This document shows positions 62,102-64,000 of a DNA stretch of 64,000 nt, one piece after another. A program made the translations under genes and the position numbers. Each line of letters opens with the position of its first letter. Positions within the stretch are counted from its first letter, which is position 1. The DNA comes from Bilifractor porci (lineage in GTDB: Bacteria > Bacillota > Clostridia > Lachnospirales > Lachnospiraceae): assembly GCF_009696005.1 (NCBI RefSeq), contig NZ_VUMV01000001.1:310001-374000 (forward strand). The letters run 5' to 3'. The notes beneath the pieces are model-generated. The model did not search any database, was not told where the DNA came from, and was given only the letters and a program-made list of their open reading frames with translations.

Positions 62102-63532
62102 TTACTGTTCTCCCTCCTCCTTCTGCATCAGGATCTTTTCTTTTTTCCGATGCAGGGCGCTGGATGTGACCATTCCGGTAAGGGCAAACAGCGCGATGAC
62201 GTTGGGGATAACCATCAGCTGGTTAAACATATCGGACAGCTCCCATACCAGGTCGTTGGAGGCCAGCGTCCCAAGGAAGATGAATACCAGCGCGATAATA
62301 TTGTAGAATTTTACGGACTTCTCGCCAAACAGATAAATCACATTGATTTTTCCGAACATGTTCCATCCGAGAATGGTGGAAAACGCGAAGAAAAACAGGC
62401 AGACCGCGACAAAAACATTGCCTGCCTCCGCCCCGAACACAGTTCCGAAGGCGGTCTGTGCCAGATTAGCCTTTCCGAGCGTCTCTGTCACCGCTCCCGT
62501 ATATCCTTCTGCAAGAGGGCCTCCGGGTGTATAAAGGGTGGAAATGATGACCAGGGCGTTCAGCGTCAGAACGACAAAGGTATCAATAAATACACCGATC
62601 ATGGCAACCGTGCCCTGCTCGTGCGGATCCTTGACGTTTGCCTGCGCGTGCGCGTGCGGGGTAGAGCCCATGCCGGCTTCATTGGAGAACAGTCCTCTTT
62701 TTGCCCCCTGGGAGATGGCCGTCTTTAACGCCATGCCGAAGCCGCCGCCGATGATCGCCTGGGGCTTAAACGCATAGGTAAAGATCATGGCAAAGGTGTC
62801 CGGAATATATTTGGCGCGGGCAATCAGGACAATCACACCGCCCACGATGAAAAGCAGCGCCATGATCGGCACAATTTTTTCCGTTACAGACGCCAGCCGC
62901 TTGATTCCGCCGATAAAGATGATGCCGCAGAAGATAACAAGGCAGATTCCGATGACCCAGGAGGGAATATGGAACGCGTTGGCGCAGGTGGAGCCGATGG
63001 AATTGGACTGGACCATGCAGCCGAAGAAGCCAAGGGCAATCGTGATGGCAACCGCGAAGAAGCCTGCCAGGAACTTTCCGCCCTTTCCCTTAAAAGCTGT
63101 CGTGATGTAATAAACAGGGCCGCCCTGTACATGGCCGGTTTTTGTTTTCTTTCTTGTCTTCTGGGCCAGGATCGCTTCCGCATAGATGGTCGCCATCCCG
63201 AAGAAGGCAATGATCCACATCCAGAAAATGGCTCCGGGGCCTCCGGTGAGAATAGCTCCGGACGCGCCGACAATATTTCCGGTGCCGACCTGTGCCGCGA
63301 TCGCCGTGGCAAGTGCCTGGAACGAGCTCATTCCGCTTTCATGCTTTTTTCCGTTCAGGCTGAGATTCCCGAAGGTCCGCTTCATGCCCTCGCCAAAATA
63401 GCGTACCTGGACAAAATGGGTCCGGATGGTAAACCAGAGTCCGACCGCCACAAGCAGGATGACCAGGATATAATCGGAAAGATAAGAGTTGATAGTCTGA
63501 ACGACTGTCAGTAAAACAGACTGCAGTGACAT
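62102..63532 (-). CDS. Alanine/glycine:cation symporter (AGCS family)
   Basis: Membrane symporter taking up alanine or glycine with Na+ or H+. The 476-residue protein has about eleven helices and the AGCS signatures: SSFQALATAIAAQVGTGNIVGASGAIL, GGPGAIFWMWIIAFFGMATIYAEA, and LFSNEAGMGSTPHAHA. The ATG follows GAGGAGG; an ATG 13 codons upstream is in the leader. A tandem glycine riboswitch is upstream, so glycine is the most likely substrate. Confidence 0.95.
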   Translation of the reverse strand: MSLQSVLLTVVQTINSYLSDYILVILLVAVGLWFTIRTHFVQVRYFGEGMKRTFGNLSLNGKKHESGMSSFQALATAIAAQVGTGNIVGASGAILTGGPGAIFWMWIIAFFGMATIYAEAILAQKTRKKTKTGHVQGGPVYYITTAFKGKGGKFLAGFFAVAITIALGFFGCMVQSNSIGSTCANAFHIPSWVIGICLVIFCGIIFIGGIKRLASVTEKIVPIMALLFIVGGVIVLIARAKYIPDTFAMIFTYAFKPQAIIGGGFGMALKTAISQGAKRGLFSNEAGMGSTPHAHAQANVKDPHEQGTVAMIGVFIDTFVVLTLNALVIISTLYTPGGPLAEGYTGAVTETLGKANLAQTAFGTVFGAEAGNVFVAVCLFFFAFSTILGWNMFGKINVIYLFGEKSVKFYNIIALVFIFLGTLASNDLVWELSDMFNQLMVIPNVIALFALTGMVTSSALHRKKEKILMQKEEGEQ

Positions 63533-63582
63533 AACTTCCTCCTCAAGCTTGCACGCAGAAGAAAAAATCATGCCGGAACACG

Positions 63583-63606
63583 AAAAAAACTGCCGTTAAG
63601 CAGATC
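63583..63606 (-). terminator. Possible expression-platform terminator
   Basis: Minus-strand CTGC/GCAG short stem followed by seven T, between the riboswitch and the symporter gene. Short stem alone is weak; it may act with the end of aptamer II as the switching element. Confidence 0.5.
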
Positions 63607-63610
63607 AAAA

Positions 63611-63780
63611 ACCCTGTCCTTTTGCCTGAGAGATTGGCGCCGCATCTGCATCCTTACAGACCGGCGTTTGCACCTTCGGCACCCTATTGGGATTCTCCAG
63701 AGCTACTCCGTTTTCAGTCGTCAACCGCATCCGGTACCTGAGAGTTTTACTCCTTCGGCAGAAATCGCTTTCACGACATT
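63611..63780 (-). promoter_or_regulatory. Tandem glycine riboswitch
   Basis: Two glycine aptamers in the leader of the AGCS gene. Minus-strand aptamer I is 63722-63779 (GCCGAAGGAGTAAAACTCTCAGG) and aptamer II is about 63611-63720 (GAGAATCCC...GCCGAAGGTGCAA...AATCTCTCAGGCAAAAGGAC). The paired CCGAAGG and CTCTCAGG cores are diagnostic. Confidence 0.93.
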
Positions 63781-63894
63781 CTTTTTCTGAAAACTTCTAC
63801 GTAACAGATATGTAATTGAAAATAAGAACTTGTTTATCGTACCATGAACCGCATGGCGCGTCAACCCGGTCAGCGCGGTTTCACGGCTTTTCTC

Positions 63895-64000
63895 CTACTT
63901 TTTCGGTCTTGTCAGGAAATGTCTGACGACCAGGAAACACACAATGGCCCCCGCGGCGGCATATCCCAGAAAGCCCAGCCACGGAATCCGGAAGATCTTC
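63895..64000 (-). CDS. C-terminal end of a membrane protein (partial)
   Basis: Reading the minus strand from the window edge gives KIFRIPWLGFLGYAAAGAIVCFL, then VVRHFLTRPKK and a TAG stop. This is one membrane helix and a short basic cytoplasmic tail. The rest lies beyond the window. The family is not recognisable from so little. It lies upstream of the riboswitch and probably ends its own transcript. Confidence 0.65.
   Translation of the reverse strand, partial: KIFRIPWLGFLGYAAAGAIVCFLVVRHFLTRPKK

Noticed and set aside
1-64000. CRISPR arrays, prophage, transposases, rRNA operons
   Set aside because: No regularly spaced repeats, phage structural genes, transposase motifs or rRNA sequence were recognised.

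Overview
This 64 kb window looks like core chromosome from a low-G+C-phylum but moderately GC-rich anaerobic Clostridia member, most likely Lachnospiraceae. The evidence is its protein families (DUF1292, DUF5688, PFL/UPF0210, TrpX-type ABC transporter, class II GalT, GPH transporter, YqeG, TmcAL), Firmicutes-type ribosome binding sites, Gram-positive L20-type infC leader and frequent TTG/GTG starts. Species cannot be named from the sequence. There is no insertion sequence, prophage, CRISPR array or rRNA operon. Almost every gene is on the minus strand; only tmcAL, one unknown gene and aroC are on plus.

Layout by coordinate (minus-strand transcription runs right to left). 1-2.7 kb: ackA, pta, rpmF. 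2.9-4.2 kb: tmcAL (+). 4.2-16.2 kb: a compact housekeeping run read gltX, UvrD-like helicase, a zf-HC2 membrane protein, polA, coaE, a WalJ-like hydrolase, an ACT protein, PFL/UPF0210, a HAD hydrolase and an inositol-monophosphatase-like enzyme, headed by an odd sirtuin. 16.3-18.7 kb: acpP, ftsW and an rpsF-rpsR pair without ssb. 19.2-28.1 kb: an RNA-metabolism neighbourhood (tadA, rpsO, pnp, dut, DUF1292) whose largest member is a 915-residue Tet(M)-like translational GTPase fused to a Rae1/YacP-like NYN nuclease, followed by a TetR regulator with a palindromic operator on its own promoter and an unknown plus-strand gene.

28.3-39.7 kb: tRNA-Leu(CAA), lysA, a rhomboid-like membrane protein, aroC (+), an AT-rich unexplained intergenic block, infC-rpmI-rplT with an attenuator leader and an ATT start codon, a phosphopantetheinyl transferase, DUF5688, efp, yqeG, citrate synthase and alaA. 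40-45.3 kb: a TrpX-like ABC uptake system, then nrdR, an SPFH protein and PspA. 45.4-51.7 kb: carAB followed by uppP and a small export-like membrane protein; the carA leader carries duplicated sequence blocks and a promoter-proximal terminator. 51.8-62 kb: tRNA-Leu(CAG), then a galactoside cluster (GH2 beta-galactosidase, GPH transporter, GH36 alpha-galactosidase, galK, galT). 62-64 kb: an alanine/glycine:cation symporter under a tandem glycine riboswitch, and the C-terminal end of a further membrane protein.

The most interesting single object is the GTPase-NYN fusion. A translational GTPase of the ribosomal-protection type binds the ribosomal A-site region, and Rae1 cleaves mRNA in the A site, so the fusion suggests one ribosome-targeted mRNA-cleaving machine. 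It is encoded next to pnp and rpsO.
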